This document shows positions 1 through 14,734 of a stretch of DNA of 64,000 nt, piece by piece (positions within the stretch are counted from its first letter, which is position 1; every line of letters begins with the position of its first letter). The translations under genes were made by a program, and so were the position numbers. The stretch covers positions 11,825,624 through 11,889,623 of the forward strand of contig OX439132.1 in assembly GCA_949318235.1 (NCBI GenBank). The letters run 5' to 3'. Below the pieces are notes generated by a model. The model did not search any database. It saw nothing but the letters and a program-made list of their open reading frames with translations, and was not told where the DNA came from. The stretch comes from Ecdyonurus torrentis. Lineage: Eukaryota; Arthropoda; Insecta; Ephemeroptera; Heptageniidae.

Positions 1-3000
1 TATATATATATATAATATCTACATATTATCCAGATCAGAATATATATGATGGGATGTGGTGGATATGATTTTTATAAATTCCCAAAACATAAATAAAATA
101 AAGGGATGAATTTAAAAATCAAATAAGTTGCCTTTTAAAAAAAAGTCCAATACTATTTGTAACAATGTTAAATTACAATATGTTGACGCTTTTTTAACAA
201 AATACTTTCAATTTAATTAAATTTGCAATGTTATAATAGGTAACAAAAAAATCAAAAAATAATAAACAATATTGGCGGAAGCATCATTCAAAATATAATT
301 ATAAGAAATAAGAAATATTTCTGACCCAGGCAGTTCATATCGTAGCATAGCATTGTTACAACAAGCATTGATCTAGTCATTATTTACAATTAACATAACA
401 ATAATAAATAAATATATTTATATTTATAACTACAATAATCAAGTTTATTTGCAATTAAGATTTAAAAATTCTGACATAATTGATCTGCTGATCTTGAGCT
501 AACGCACACAAAATGTTCAGATTCACATATTGTTTTAACTAAAAAAAATGTGTAATTTATCAAATTGAAGCCATCAACACAATAAATATATTATTCCCAA
601 AAATCGTGATGCAAATAACCTCATCATTATTAATATCTAATATTATGCACACACTAACGCGCTCTCTCTTTATTAAATTATAATAATATCATCATTATTA
701 TTTTTGTTTTCAATGGTGGAGAGGTAAATGATTATAGGACATAATATTCAGATAGTGTTCCACATCCACTTATAACGTCATCAATTTTGTGACGTCATGA
801 TATAGAAATCATCATCATCAATCATAAGTATTAAAAAAAAATGTTGTAAATGAGACAAGATTTTGCTTGAAAATATTAATAATGAGTTAGCTTTTTCTTG
901 TATTCAGTATAAATGTCAAGTAGAAATTTTTAGTACTATATAACAATATAATAACAGCGATTTCTTTCCTTTTGAAATTCGTCACATTTTATTATTACAT
1001 GAACTTTAGTAAACTGGACTGGACACTGTGTTTTTTAAAAAACTTAATCGACATTTTTTTCCCCAAGTATTTATTTAATATGTATAAAGCAGAGAAGAGC
1101 TAAATTATTAATTTTATTTCTGTGTGCTACGAAAGTTGTACACACCACGCGTTAATATATTATATTATATTTTCCTTTCTGAAGAGGTAAAAAAAAAACA
1201 AGAAAATCTTTCCTTGTTAGTTTCAAGGTCCAACTGAAGAATTCACATAGGATTTTCCAAGTAGAGATGCTATAAAATAATTGCTTGTATTTCGCTTTGT
1301 CATTATATAATAATAATAATAATAAATGTGTGTATTATCCTTTGTCGAATGCTGTAATAGCTTATTTACAATTTAAGTAATTTCCCACTCCTTGTTCCTT
1401 GTAGAGCAATTATTTAATATAAATTTAAAGTTATACCACGCACTGTTTGCTATAGAATAAAAATATCTTATAAATTAAATGCATTAATATTAATTTATTT
1501 GAATTATTCATATTTTTATGCAATATATTTTATATACACTTACACATACATTGAAAAAGTATAAATGATAAGAGGAGATTATTTCCTGAAATTTAAAAAC
1601 ATGCTGTAATACAACATGCTATAATACATAATATATTCTTCATATTTTTCAACATTTGAAAAATGAGAAAGGTGCGTGCAATGCAAACTAATAATAATAA
1701 AATAAAATATGTGCATTTCACATTGTTTTCTGTGTTTTTTCAATGAATATAAAAATCTTAATTCATGTTTTCTATATGATTTATTGAGAAGTAAAAAATG
1801 AAGCACATAAGTATGCAGTATGCACTATTATATATATATTTATAATGTTATACAATACATGTATTGTAATATGTAACTTCAGTTCTAAACATGCAATTTT
1901 TAATTTCATGAGTAAAATATTTGCTGATTGTAACGCAGTAAGCAACCTGAAAATTTTTATTGAAAATATTTTTATAACGAAAACAAAAAAATGAAACACG
2001 ATTTCCACATTATAAAATGAGAACTATATTTATATAATTTGTTAAAGACAATTTTCTCCACATCTCATGTGCATACAAATGAAGTTAATTTAAATATTAC
2101 AAGAGAAGGAACTTGACAGTTAGAATTATAAAAATGTCAAGGCTTGTTCATGTCAGAAGTCAATGGAACTTTGTGCAAAGTTTTTTTGTTGTTGTTGTCT
2201 CTCTCATCTTATGATCCTCACAAAACAGAAAAGTATTTTCTGTCACGCACACAGTAACGACATAAGAGCAGAAAGTTTCAATTTTGTGCTCAGTGAGATT
2301 GCAAGCTAACATGGGAATAATGACCCAGCCTGCCTATGCCTGACATGCATTATATACGGTACTTTCTGTAAAGATGTGAATATTGTTTATGCTGCGTGTT
2401 TTATAGTAAATTAAAATAGTACAAGCATAATAATTAGGGTCGCTGACATCATTGCTCTATCTTTGTGTCTATGATGTATTGCTATGGAAATATAATTGTG
2501 TTTTCTAATATTTTAAAATATATAAATAAATAAATTCATTTACTTTGTAATAAATGGAACCCTGCTATATAATACCAACATATATAAACAAACAGAATAA
2601 TTTGGCGTTACAAATATCAATATGCAAATTAAAATGGTGAATTATATAATACACACACACACTGTCACACAAGCATACATATAATTTCCTGGAACTTCTG
2701 TCTAGTGACAATTTAAAATGATTAAGCAACGCCTTTATTTAATTCGAATGCCATGATTCCCGGATATATGACTTGTTGAATTAAATCAAGCAAGGGTAGT
2801 TTAACTTTGCGTGACGACACATTGTTGCATTTATAACAAAGTTTGTCATTTTATCACACGAAATTTTTATGTATTGTTCACAGAGAGACCCGGGATTCAA
2901 TGTCTAATATAATTATGCAATAAAACAAGCAAACGTCAATGACACAAATATTCGTAATTGTAAATTAATGAATTTTAAAAGTTATCATGTCAATCATTAA

Positions 3001-3339
3001 GTAAATAAATAATAATAAAAATGATGATAACCTTGGAGTTGATAGACTTACAAGCAAAATTCCATAGAAATAATACTTTGAGTATTAGTAATTAATAAAT
3101 ATACAAATAATGACAATTAAATTGAATTGTTACATGGCAATCTTAAACAGCACAAGGTAGATGAAGTATATTCTTCAAGAAGTAGAAAATTTTAGCGTAA
3201 GATAAGTACAGTACAATACATTATAGTTTTAAAAACCCTTCTCTCAAAACACGTGTAAGTCAATTTTTTTATTTGTGACTTTTAGAAGAAAGAATGTCAA
3301 TATTCTCTGTACTATATATTAAAAATACTTCTCAACCCT
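1..3339. other. AT-rich DNA without a recognised gene
   Basis: Scattered short open frames lack conserved motifs or sensible splice context. One perfect CRE-like TGACGTCA is at 790-797. Nothing else is supported. Confidence 0.6.
322..338 (+). repeat. Dispersed 16-mer motif, copy 1
   Basis: TGACCCAGGCAGTTCAT, preceded by AATAAGAAAT-like sequence. The same 16-mer recurs at 18414-18430 (+) and 56786-56801 (-). Probably the conserved end of an old dispersed repeat. Confidence 0.5.
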
Positions 3340-3630
3340 ATTCATTCATTCATTCATTCATTCATTCATTCATTCATTCATTCATTCATTCATTCATTCA
3401 TTCATTCATTCATTCATTCATTCATTCATTCATTCATTCATTCATTCATTCATTCATTCATTCATTCATTCATTCATTCATTCATTCATTCATTCATTCA
3501 TTCATTCATTCATTCATTCATTCATTCATTCATTCATTCATTCATTCATTCATTCATTCATTCATTCATTCATTCATTCATTCATTCATTCATTCATTCA
3601 TTCATTCATTCATTCATTCATTCATTCATT
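3340..3630. repeat. (ATTC)n microsatellite, 291 bp
   Basis: About 72 uninterrupted ATTC/TTCA units followed by AT-rich degenerate sequence. Open frames across it (Ser-Phe-Ile-His repeats) are artefacts. Confidence 0.98.
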
Positions 3631-3730
3631 ATTATTATTTATTTATTTTATTTTTTATTTAAAAAAATATATTCTTCTTCTTCTCTTTGTAATACTATTT
3701 GCACACAAAATTTAAATGAATATCTAAAAA

Positions 3731-3965
3731 AGCGGGTGGCAACAGCCGCAGCATCTATATAAAAGCAAGCAGCATTACGGAGGGCGGGTTGAGAACAACA
3801 ACTTGCAAGGTCGTAAAGACGTTCCTCCAAGTCCTGGTGAGAACTTGAAGGCCGGCGGGCGCCTCACATATATAAATATCATCAAAAAAAAAATCCCCAT
3901 CTCTCTTTCCCCTTATATATAGACACGCACCGGCGCGCGACTCATTATTACCACAACTTCGTCAC
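3731..3965 (+). promoter_or_regulatory. GC-rich island with TATA boxes (candidate distal promoter and non-coding exon)
   Basis: A 235-bp patch is far richer in G, C and CpG than the surrounding 30 kb. It contains a strong TATATAAAAG at 3756-3765. About 30 bp downstream (near 3787) a transcript could start, and CCTG/GTGAGA at 3836/3837 is a good splice donor. A second TATA-like TATATATAG lies at about 3914, some 29 bp before CTCATT. No coding exon follows nearby. I infer a promoter with a non-coding first exon, possibly for the ZP gene at 31.2 kb, but a lone regulatory element is equally possible. Confidence 0.3.
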
Positions 3966-6178
3966 AAATTCATAACTTTACTCATTTTGATGAGCAGTTT
4001 TTTTGACGATTATAATCATCTATGACGTAAGAATTTCATTATTTCCGGGTTTGAGGAATTTAATATTAATTTTGAAAAAATATATATATAAAACTATATT
4101 GTAGACTTTAAATTACATGTCAAAAAAAAAAAAAAAAAACGTCTCAATGAATAAAATCATAATTTATTATTATTAATTCGAATTTCATTAAAATGTTAAA
4201 GCCCTCTCTTACATTTCATTATAGAAAATTAGGAAATACGATGTTCTATACTTTTTTTTTATAATCAAAATTAATATTTATTTTATGTAATGTGAAATCT
4301 AAATAGTTTAAATTAATCACATAAGGAAAAACCTTGAATTCTTTTTATGATTTTTTATATAGGTTTACCATTTAAATATCGTCATAAAATTAAAATAAAT
4401 AATTTACAAATTGACAGAATCACGAAAAATGGCAATAATCTTTACATAATATTTAATTGAAGAGAGAAAGAGTAAAAAAAAATATGTTTTTCCTATAAAA
4501 ATTCAAAGAAATTCTTTCAAATAATTACCAAAAATATAGTGAGAGTTTATGATTTTTTAATTAGACTCAAATTTATATTATATTATTGCTTATATTTTAA
4601 TTGTAATTTATACTATAATAATGATGAGCTATACTATTTAGATTTAAATTATGATTATTAAAAAAGGAAAAAAAAAAAACTTTTCTTTTGTTGTCAATCA
4701 AATGAGTTGAAGATTGCTTAATTTTGTGGTAATTTGAAAAGTTATGAACATCGATGTAAATGAGAATGCATGCTGTGAGAAAACATTTAATTGTATTCTA
4801 TTTCTCTATTACATCATTTTAATTAATTCACACTGCTCCTGTAAAACTCACTAAATGTTCACGTGCGTAAAGTTTTTACAAGTTTTAAGTGCGTTACATG
4901 TAATAAGAACTTCATGGATCGATTTAGTTTCAAATTAGGCTCATTAGTTAAACTGTTTTTAGTTAATAGTTTTCATTAAACAAGGGGAAAAAAAACATAC
5001 TTAAAATTCAAAAAAAAAAAAAATCAAATTTTTTGCCGTTGTCTGAAAATAAAAGCAATTTTATTTTACAAAAATACACAATTATACATAGGTTGACTCA
5101 AAATTGTTTGTACTTTATTATGTTTCATTTTATTTACAAATTAATGAAATTAATCACTTAAAAAATTAATATTTCTATTTAAATAGGTTTTATGTGTTTT
5201 GTAAAATGATACCAATTTATTGATACTTTCAGTAAAGATATTATTTAATATGAGCATTAAAACGATGTATGATGGCATTACTCATATAAACTTATAAAGA
5301 CTGTTATTAAACGAAATCATATTTTGAAGTACTCTCCAATTAAACACCATATACCAAAGTGAACTATCCTCTACATAAAATTTAACATTCTAAATTAAAC
5401 TTTCCATAATATTAGCCTACGTGCAAATTTTTATATACATACATATAAACTAATAATTGTTCTTTACCAACATATACCTTTTTTTTTACTTGAATATAAT
5501 TGACAAGAGTATAATTATATAATTGATTTAGAGAGAGGTTACTTTATAAAATGACAACCCTCTCCATACGAAATGTATGCATGTTTAATATATTAGCAGG
5601 CAGTATTATAGTATTTAAAATGTTATATGGCCCATGTTTTTTTATACTTGGCCAACACTTTCTCCATGCAGTATAGATATAAGATGAGAGACTTTTGGAA
5701 TGCCGTTGTATTACAACATACACACCTACCTATACCTATAAACCTCCAAGCTTCTCGCGATAGTCGTAATCCGCAAAATTACAATTGTGCGCAGAAAAAC
5801 ACTATATAATAAATTTTTATCTTAATTTTAAATCGTTACTCAATAATATGCCTATAATGAAATTTTATATCAATGATATAATAAAATATTTAAAATAAAT
5901 ATATATATTTTTTTAATATATTAATGTTATTATTTTGGAAATCCGGAACTACAATCGTTTAATATTAAGAACAATGCATTTTTTAGTTTAACTGTATTTG
6001 ACATGTCTATAATATGAAACTCTTGTTTTAGTAAATGATAAATTAAAACATTTATTAACACTATAGTTACATTTCACTTGCTTTCTTCCGCAATTATTAG
6101 TTTTGTACACAATACAATTTATTAATTAGTATTCATTAATTTTTAGAGTAAATAATTATTTTTGAGTTTTATACGATC

Positions 6179-6179
<1 letters not shown>

Positions 6180-6235
<56 letters not shown>
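6180..6235. repeat. (TA)n microsatellite, 56 bp
   Basis: Pure TA tract in the gene-poor left part. Confidence 0.95.
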
Positions 6236-6236
<1 letters not shown>

Positions 6237-7587
6237 TTGTAAAAACTTGATATTATCCGGAAATAATTTTCAACTAAAATTATTATTAAACATTTGTACG
6301 TATATAGTCTTATATTATACTTTAATATAGTAATTAATATTTCTTACTTAGTTGTTCAGTCATTCAATTGGAAGGTTCAGAGATATAGAAATAGTTATAC
6401 AATGATAATAAATTAGTCATAGAGTTATAAATACTGTTTAATTTTCATTTTCATTTGGTAGAATTTTTATATTTCCATGTTTATACAATTAAAAAAATTA
6501 TCAATATTTACAAAAAGGATTTAGAATTACACATTTAATGATTAGTGTTGTCCTAGAAAAATGTATTGAATCCCGATGATAAAAATGTTATTTTTATGAT
6601 AAGCTCACCAAAAAAAAAAAAAAAAAAAGGACATGTTACTTTTTTTGTTTATACGCAAATTAAAAATCATACTAATACTAATGGTAGATCTTACATGAAT
6701 ACCACATGAATCTACCATTGATATAAGGTAATATATTACCTGCATTAGATATAATTGTAGTATATATATCAATGTCTGTTCCAGGCTATCAATGCCTGTT
6801 CCAGGCTAATCCTGCAATTCACAGGATTTATACAAGTGCCCGTAATATTATTTTAGTTTAGTTTTATATACATAAAATTTATTGGATTACTCATTGTATT
6901 TATTTGTTGTTACTTAATACTTGGTTAATATTAAGAAGAATAAGAATAATAAGCGGAAAGGCCACACCACAACAAAGGTTAATAACTTGAAGAAATATAA
7001 ACAATTATATAAGAAATTATGTACTTTGCGTGGCTATCTTGAACTTGTGTTTTTAAAAAATGTAAAAGCAAAAGTTATATATTATTTAAAATAAAAATAA
7101 AATAGAGGTTGAATTGCGAATGCAAATAATAATAATGATGATTATAAAATTGTAGTAAATTATATTTAATATACAGGGGAAAAATATATAATATTAAAAG
7201 GTTGAATTTTATGGCAGGATTTTTCATTACAAGATCATCTCTAGGTTAAAATCTGCACGACATGAGAAAAATAAACCAGATACAGAGAGTCCCGATTTTA
7301 AATAGAATGTATTTAACATTTGATTTAATCTTATTTTATTATAATATGAGATACATTTAGCACTTTAAAGAAATGTGCTTCAAATTTTTAGAGTAGATTT
7401 TATAAATTATTTATGTCAATATCTTGAGCAGATGGAATCAATCAAAGATTTAAAAAGAAAATCAATATTAATTTCCTACATCTGTAACTTTAAATTGATC
7501 TGCTCGTATTTTTAAGACCTCTTAGTTTAAAATTTGTAGTAGTGTGTTATGTTAGCTGTTAGTATAAAAATTACTACGTAATTGAAT

Positions 7588-7620
7588 CTTCTTCTTCTTC
7601 TTCTTCTTCTTCTTCTTCTT
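7588..7620. repeat. (CTT)n microsatellite, ~33 bp
   Basis: Eleven CTT units followed by a T-rich stretch. Confidence 0.9.
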
Positions 7621-9493
7621 TATTATTTTTTTTTTTTGAACAGAAACTTTACAAAAACTGTAAAAATATAAGAATTATATAAATTATGTTAAAAGTTAGA
7701 TACTTAAGGGGATTTAACTAAAATTTGCAAAGGTATATTTTAATAGCATAATATTTCATGATAAGACAACTATACAACCATGTAAAATAAATTTGAAGGT
7801 CATCATGTAAAATTTGAATTTGAAATTTTACTCCCATAAATTTCTATGTTAATTTCAACAATTTTTGTATTCCTTCTAGTGTTCGCGAGTATTTAAATTT
7901 TTATTATAATAAAATGTATAGTTTTTACCATTGACTGCCTGGCTATGTGTTTATGTATATATGACAATTTATGTGTGTATCGAGAATCACATGGTGAAAA
8001 CAAGTTACAGTGACATGTATTAACTTTATATCGTGGTTTGATGTTTTACTGATTAACAACACACATAAATTTATCATTCATGCGAGCAATATCTATTTTG
8101 TATTCGCAATAAATGTTTATTCTTTTTTTTTTTTTTTTTTTTTTTTTTTCCTTTTAAAGAAAACAGTATATAAATGCACAAAAACTTAATAAAGGAATGT
8201 GTGAAATAAAGTTACAAAATAACATTAACGGCTAATGTAACATATTCTAGTATTTTAATAGAAAAAATATTGAATTTTAATTTAATAACACCGTAAAAAC
8301 TAACTTATATAAACGTTATAAATATTTGGGACAATTTAAAAAAAAATGCTTATCCAAGACAAAACATATGATGCAATTGGACCATGTTTACAACTATAAT
8401 TTTTTTTTTTTTTTAGTTATTTGTTAATTTACAATTATTATTGTGTAATGTATGTAATAGCCACCACATTGTAAACCTACACAGTAGTACTAGTAACGAT
8501 GTATTATTGCTTTACTGTAAATTACGCACATAAAAAAATTTTCATTGAAAAACTTTACCTCAAGGCTGCAAATAAGAAGAAGAAAAAGAAAAAAAAACTC
8601 TGTTTATAACTGAATAATTATAATATTACACAATGAAACAATAAAATGAAAGAGAAAGAGGAAAAAAATCTCAAGAAAAGTGAAGTTATTTTTTATATTA
8701 TTATTATTGAAATGAATGTGTTTCACATTGCAGTAATAGATAAAATATAATATATTAAATCTTTTGATTCTAACTTGGAGAAAGTCATTATATTTAATGT
8801 AATAAGGATGCTTAATTGAATAGTGGGTGGTCGAATTGTGCATTTCATAACTGTTAACTCTTCATTGTGAATGGAAATATCACGTGTTTAAAAGAAAATT
8901 TGCGTCAGGAAATTTTTCATCTAGTAATTCATTTGTATATTCAATGTTTTTCTTATTTAAAAAAAAACAGGGGAAATGAATTTATGCAACAATAAAAATT
9001 TTGGAGATGCAATTCTTCACTTGAGTCTCAGTTGAATGTATTTACACATTAGGCAATTGAACAAAGGTTTCTAATCTACATGAAGTAATGTTATCGTAAA
9101 TTTTGTTACATACATACTTTTTTTTTTCCAATTTAACTTTACGATGAACGCATAGGTTGCTACGTTAAATCAACGTATTTTGCGACAAAGAAAATACGTC
9201 AATACAAATACGCAGAATCAAACGTCTGTTATGAAATATTAGCTACTATAACTATATAGCTAAATAAATAATAATAAAATACAAAGACATGTCAATTGTA
9301 TTAAAAAAAAAAATCAACAAATTTTGTACATAAAGATGAGTAAGGTATTTTACTAATGTAAATAAAATTACTTCAATGTTATGTCAAATATTTACGCATT
9401 TACATAATATTACATGTTCTCTGTATGTGCTTAATTTCAAAACTCTAATTGAGTAACAACCGTGTAAAAACATACGATAACTTAAATACAGAT

Positions 9494-9527
<34 letters not shown>

Positions 9528-10746
9528 GACTTTGACTCTCTGTCATCATGATTGTAAAAAAAATATATGGCTTACTTTTTTGTATACTTTTTTAAGGTCG
9601 ATGTAGAATTTTTGTACCAATTTTAATTCAATTCATTATTTTTGTGACTGTTATTTTTATTACCTAGAAAAATTAGGTTTTAAATTATATAATTTTTTGG
9701 TAAAAGAAAGGTTATTTGCTCAAATATTTTACTAGAAATTCATTTTTCTGACCTTAAAAGTTTATGACACACTGAAAAGAAATGTAATTTTATTTTTCTA
9801 CAATTAACTTTTTTCTTCTTTTTCTTCAAGTTTAAAAAAAAATGTTATTACTTTGAGATTTCGTAATTTAAAAATTGTTTCTCAAAATGTTTTCTTATAA
9901 GGTGAGGGTCTCATAGTGTACATTTGTACCCTTGTCCTTCGTTATTTGTTTTAATTATTTCCAAATAAGGAATAATTTGTATTTTTGTGGTATGACATAA
10001 TACTTGTAAAGTGAATCAATTTAAGATATTATGGAGAAAACTATTTATGAATTGAAACGTGTATGAAAACTAAAATAATCTTTCTGTTTTCCTCCAAGCT
10101 ATTTTGCAATATTTTTTGTTATACAGTATTCAATATGTTTAGTAGATTACATAAAATTTTTATTAATATATTTCTACTCTTTTCTATTTTCTAAAAGAAA
10201 AAAAATTGTCATAAAACATTGTAATTTATATTTCTTGAAGTTAAGGGGTGCGTCGTAGAATCGTATTAACTGTAGAAATAGCTATAAAAAATAAATAGTC
10301 TTCAATAAATAGTCACACTTTATCTTATTTATATTTACTAATTATTTATATATTTTCTATATAATGTTACATGAAAAATGTTATTATATTATAATTTTGC
10401 TTTTTCTACACCTTTTATTGTCCCTCTAAAAATTATTGCAAATTCATGGGAGTAAAGAAGAAGAAAAAAAAATACAAGGGTTTTTTTCTTGGAAATAAAA
10501 CAAAAAATTTAAATAATAAAAGGCGTGTGTTAGTTAACTAATATTATTTTTGTGTCGAGTGAACTTGAAATATTAAGTCGATGACATCACGATTTGAATA
10601 ATGAGAGAAGGAAAAGTGGGCCACAAGATATAAAGAGAAGATCGCGCGCGGGTGAAAGGATACCATAAGAGAAGATCGAATTCTTATACTACTTGCATAT
10701 CTAAATATTATATTCATTACATGAATCAATATATTATATTATTCTG

Positions 10747-10777
<31 letters not shown>

Positions 10778-12985
10778 CATTATATTAAACTCATGGCAAA
10801 ATAAATAATATTTTTATGATTGAGACATAATATAGGGAACATTAAATGTATAAAAAACTAAATCTGTATCTCTTTAAAATAATCACACATAATGAAAGGT
10901 AAATTATTTAATGGTTACTGAATTATAACTGAGATTTATTTAATAGGTGAAATTACTTACTATTGAAGTCAAAATAAACAGATGTGCAAATAATGGGAAA
11001 AAAAAGTAACCTACTGACTAGAGATGCAGTTTTCAAACACCGTTACATGTGATTACAAATTTATTTAATGAATTTTAAGTTACTATTTTGAACTAATAAA
11101 AAGTTGTTTTTTGTTATTAAAAACATCCAATTTTAGTAAAAATAAAAGATAGCTAAATATTATAAAACTATAAAACAATGTAACATGAACGTAATGAACA
11201 ACATGAAAGGTGATATTATTTTCATATATATAATATTATTATAGATATGTGGTTAGATATTTTTTTTAATTGCCAGGTAGATTACTCTCTTTACTATATT
11301 ATAGAAAATATTATACATATATATAGAAGTATTGGAATTATATTTGTTTTAACTTTAAGTAAAGAAAAAAATTGGATATAATAAAGTGAAAGGTCAATCT
11401 ATAAGTACACGATACAAGACATGTAACATGTATTTCTGTTCAATTATTGACATTACAATGAGATGTTTACGACAAAATAAACATCAAGTGAAGTTTCTTT
11501 AAACAAGGAAATCGTGTTTTTAGGTGTCATGGAATGGGGACACATCATTGTAATTGCAGTTAAAAAAACTTCTTAAAATAAATACAAATAATAATAATAA
11601 TATTTAAAATTATAAAAACATAATGTGATATCATGCACATACTGCTTTATTAATGTTACTTTTTAAGGGAAAATTTAATTTTCAGTGCAGATCTAAATGA
11701 AAAATTAAATAAATATGATTATGCTATAGCAAAATATTTAATTATATATTATTATTAGCTTTCTCAAAACGTTACTAGCCGATGTTTTTTATTCCCTACA
11801 TCCTTCCGTCTTTCTTTAAGATATAGGGGAAGATTTGTGTAATTTCAACCTTTATATATATATATATATAAATTTACCATTTTGTAAATTACTATAATAA
11901 TGACATACAATATATTTACGTTGAAGTGAAAATTTTCGCACAAAAGAACTGAAAATTAAGAAAAAGCCTTGTAAAACTTCAAATAAAAAAATAAACTCAC
12001 TTTTGCATAATTTTATTTTCATGATCGTTCGATAGATTGTACTAAATTATAGGTTGCGTGAGGCACGCATATATGTGATAGATTATTGACATTTAAAGTG
12101 GTTTTGATTTCAAAGGAATTAAGATGTCGAGAATACTGATATGAAAGGATTTATTTTTATGCAGTTTATTTAACTCATACATATAAGCTGATATTGCTGA
12201 GTATGATGTAATATTTGATCATTCATAACCGGGGTTTTCCTTTCAAATTATAGAACAAATTAAGTAATATAATGAATATATAAATTGTTTTAATTAATAA
12301 AATAACTTAATTAGGTAATTTTATTGCTAACAATATTGTTATAAATGTGTATTTCACTTTTGGTGGAATTGAACAAAAAAATACTCCATAGAAATGTCAA
12401 ATTTTGAATGTCATAAAAATATGGGTTATTTTTACAGAAATTTTTACGAAAGAATTTGACCGTGATCTTTGAAAAATTTTGACCTCCTAAATTGCAAAGA
12501 AAACTCCATATTAAAGTTTCCAAAATCAGCAACAAAATCAAAATTTTCATAATAAAAATAAAAATTAATTGTTTAAAATTTGCCAAATCTTTACTGAAAA
12601 AGGTATTGATATATAATTATGCAAATCAGTATAGCACAATAAAAATGTATTATGTATAATAACAAAATGATATGTAAGTATAAAAATATGATTTTTTTTT
12701 TCATTATAGTAATAAAAATTTTATAAATTAATTTTTATTTTAACTAAAAGTGGGTTATTAAAAATAAAATGGATTTATCTATTGGAAAGTTTAGTATTAT
12801 TTTATTTGACACTTACAGAGAGTAAGTCTAATCGCTATGAAGTGTTTGATGATAAACAAGTGATGATACTTGGGGACAAATTGACCTTGTGCTAAAAAGA
12901 AATTATATAAAAGAAGTGAGTCTTATAAGCATCTTCTCTTTGACCAAAAAGAACGCAAAAAACTGGTTTGTTGGACGCTATTAAT

Positions 12986-13499
12986 CAGGGGCGGACTGGT
13001 CATTGGAACTTTTTTTTAATCAGTAGAACCTTCCTTGAAGGCTATTATTTACAACAGTTTTGAAATATTAAACCTTATTGAAAGATTCATTGTTGACAAT
13101 ATTAAATTTTCAGTAAATCATATATTCTTCTGTTCGTCAAAATATACAAAGTCTATTTAAAACATCATTAACTATAATCAAACTTTTATTTTTTTTTATT
13201 TTTTTTTTTTTTTGAAGAAACAAAGAGGCCCGATTGTTGTAATAAAAAAGGGGGGAAATGCCTGCATTAATATTTGGCATAATATCCACTTGCTTATTAA
13301 AAGCTTTAAAACAAAGAATAATAAAATAAAATATTTCATATTGTACAGATTATATATTGTTCATTTTACACCATGAAGGAACTGAAATCAAGTCTATAGT
13401 TTGGAATCTTCTGCAGAAGCTTTTATACAATTAATTTACTTGTATAGGTAAACCAGTTCTTGCATTGTAATTATTATTATTATTGACGGTCCGAGCCTA
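12986..13499. mobile_element. Possible degraded hAT-type element
   Basis: CAGGGGCGGACTGGTCATT at 12986 closely resembles the terminal repeat of the hAT element at 50181. A weak partner, the complement of TAGGCTCGGACCGTCAA, is at 13483-13499. I see no 8-bp flanking duplication, so the right end is uncertain and only the left terminus is well supported. Confidence 0.35.
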
Positions 13500-13770
13500 A
13501 CTATCTTTTATAAAGCCTCTTTTTACGTGAAATTGAAATTATTATAAATTACTTTGGATTTTATGTTTAAGAAAAATAAAAAAGTTAAAATTTTATGAAG
13601 CAGTAAAACCAGTTGGATGCGAGTTTTTTTTTTTTTTTTTTTTTTCTTAGAAAGAAGTACTCAAATATTTAATAGAAATTAACTCTATAGAAATTTGTAA
13701 GATGATATCGAAAAACATGTAATAAATTTATAACATTAATAAATTCAAGTCAAATCATTATGTAATTCAA

Positions 13771-13812
<42 letters not shown>

Positions 13813-14734
13813 TATATGCATAGGGCACTTTCATTTTATATAAAAATTTTGTGCAACGAATCGCTTACGTATATGTAATGTACAAGCAAATTGACGACAA
13901 ATTTGACCTCGTATCTTAATATATTAACATTTAAAATTTAAAAATGTACTAGATAAATTGCATCTGTTACAAATTTGTTATTTTACACTCAAAATGATTG
14001 AGCTTGTGTGAAGAAAACTTATGTAAAATTGTAAATACTTGAAAAGTAGATTTCAAGAAAATATTACATAGAAAATTATTATTCAATTAATAGAGGAGTA
14101 ATAGAGGACTTATGCTATACATTAAAAAAAATAATAATAATAAATGATGGAATTTAGTGTAAAGTATCAAATTTTATTTGAAACAATGTTAATAAATTAC
14201 TAATATTATATACGTGTAACGTGTATAAAAACTTAGCAATTTTTAATATGACCAGTACAAGACTTCATGCAGTGAAAATATTTTGGGGTAATATTTTTAA
14301 CTAAAATTGAATAAATTAAGTATATCCCACAGCTTAATTTTATAATATAAACAAAATCATGTTCATAAAGCCTATTTATTTAACCCAATATCATCAGGTT
14401 ATCATCAATATCAAACAGTGTGCGTGTGTTCTTATTTATTAGCGAAATGTTTATTAGAAGAGTGAAAATATAACATGATTGACATGGGGAAAATATTTAA
14501 CTACTTTTCAATACTGAAAGAATTTTTTTTAATATTTTTCCACATATTTAATTGCATATAATTAAGTTGTATAGAATATTGATAAGTGCAAATATTTAAT
14601 ACAATGTATACGTACGTACTTCAAGCCAGTTTAACGTCTAGAAATTTTGAATTAAACCAAGAATGAACTGTGTAGGTACTGTATAATATATACTGTGAGA
14701 ATGTTCTCTAATTATTTTGCATTTAAAATTTTAA

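Noticed and set aside
3340..3630. CRISPR-like regular repetition
   Set aside because: There are no unique spacers between units and the genome is eukaryotic.
3294..3662. 122-codon Ser-Phe-Ile-His repeat frame
   Set aside because: Translation of the (ATTC)n array; a tetranucleotide repeat necessarily gives a period-4 peptide.
3648..3830. Minus-strand 60-codon frame across the GC-rich island
   Set aside because: Its C-terminal half is low-complexity AT sequence and no family is recognisable; the plus-strand TATA interpretation fits better.
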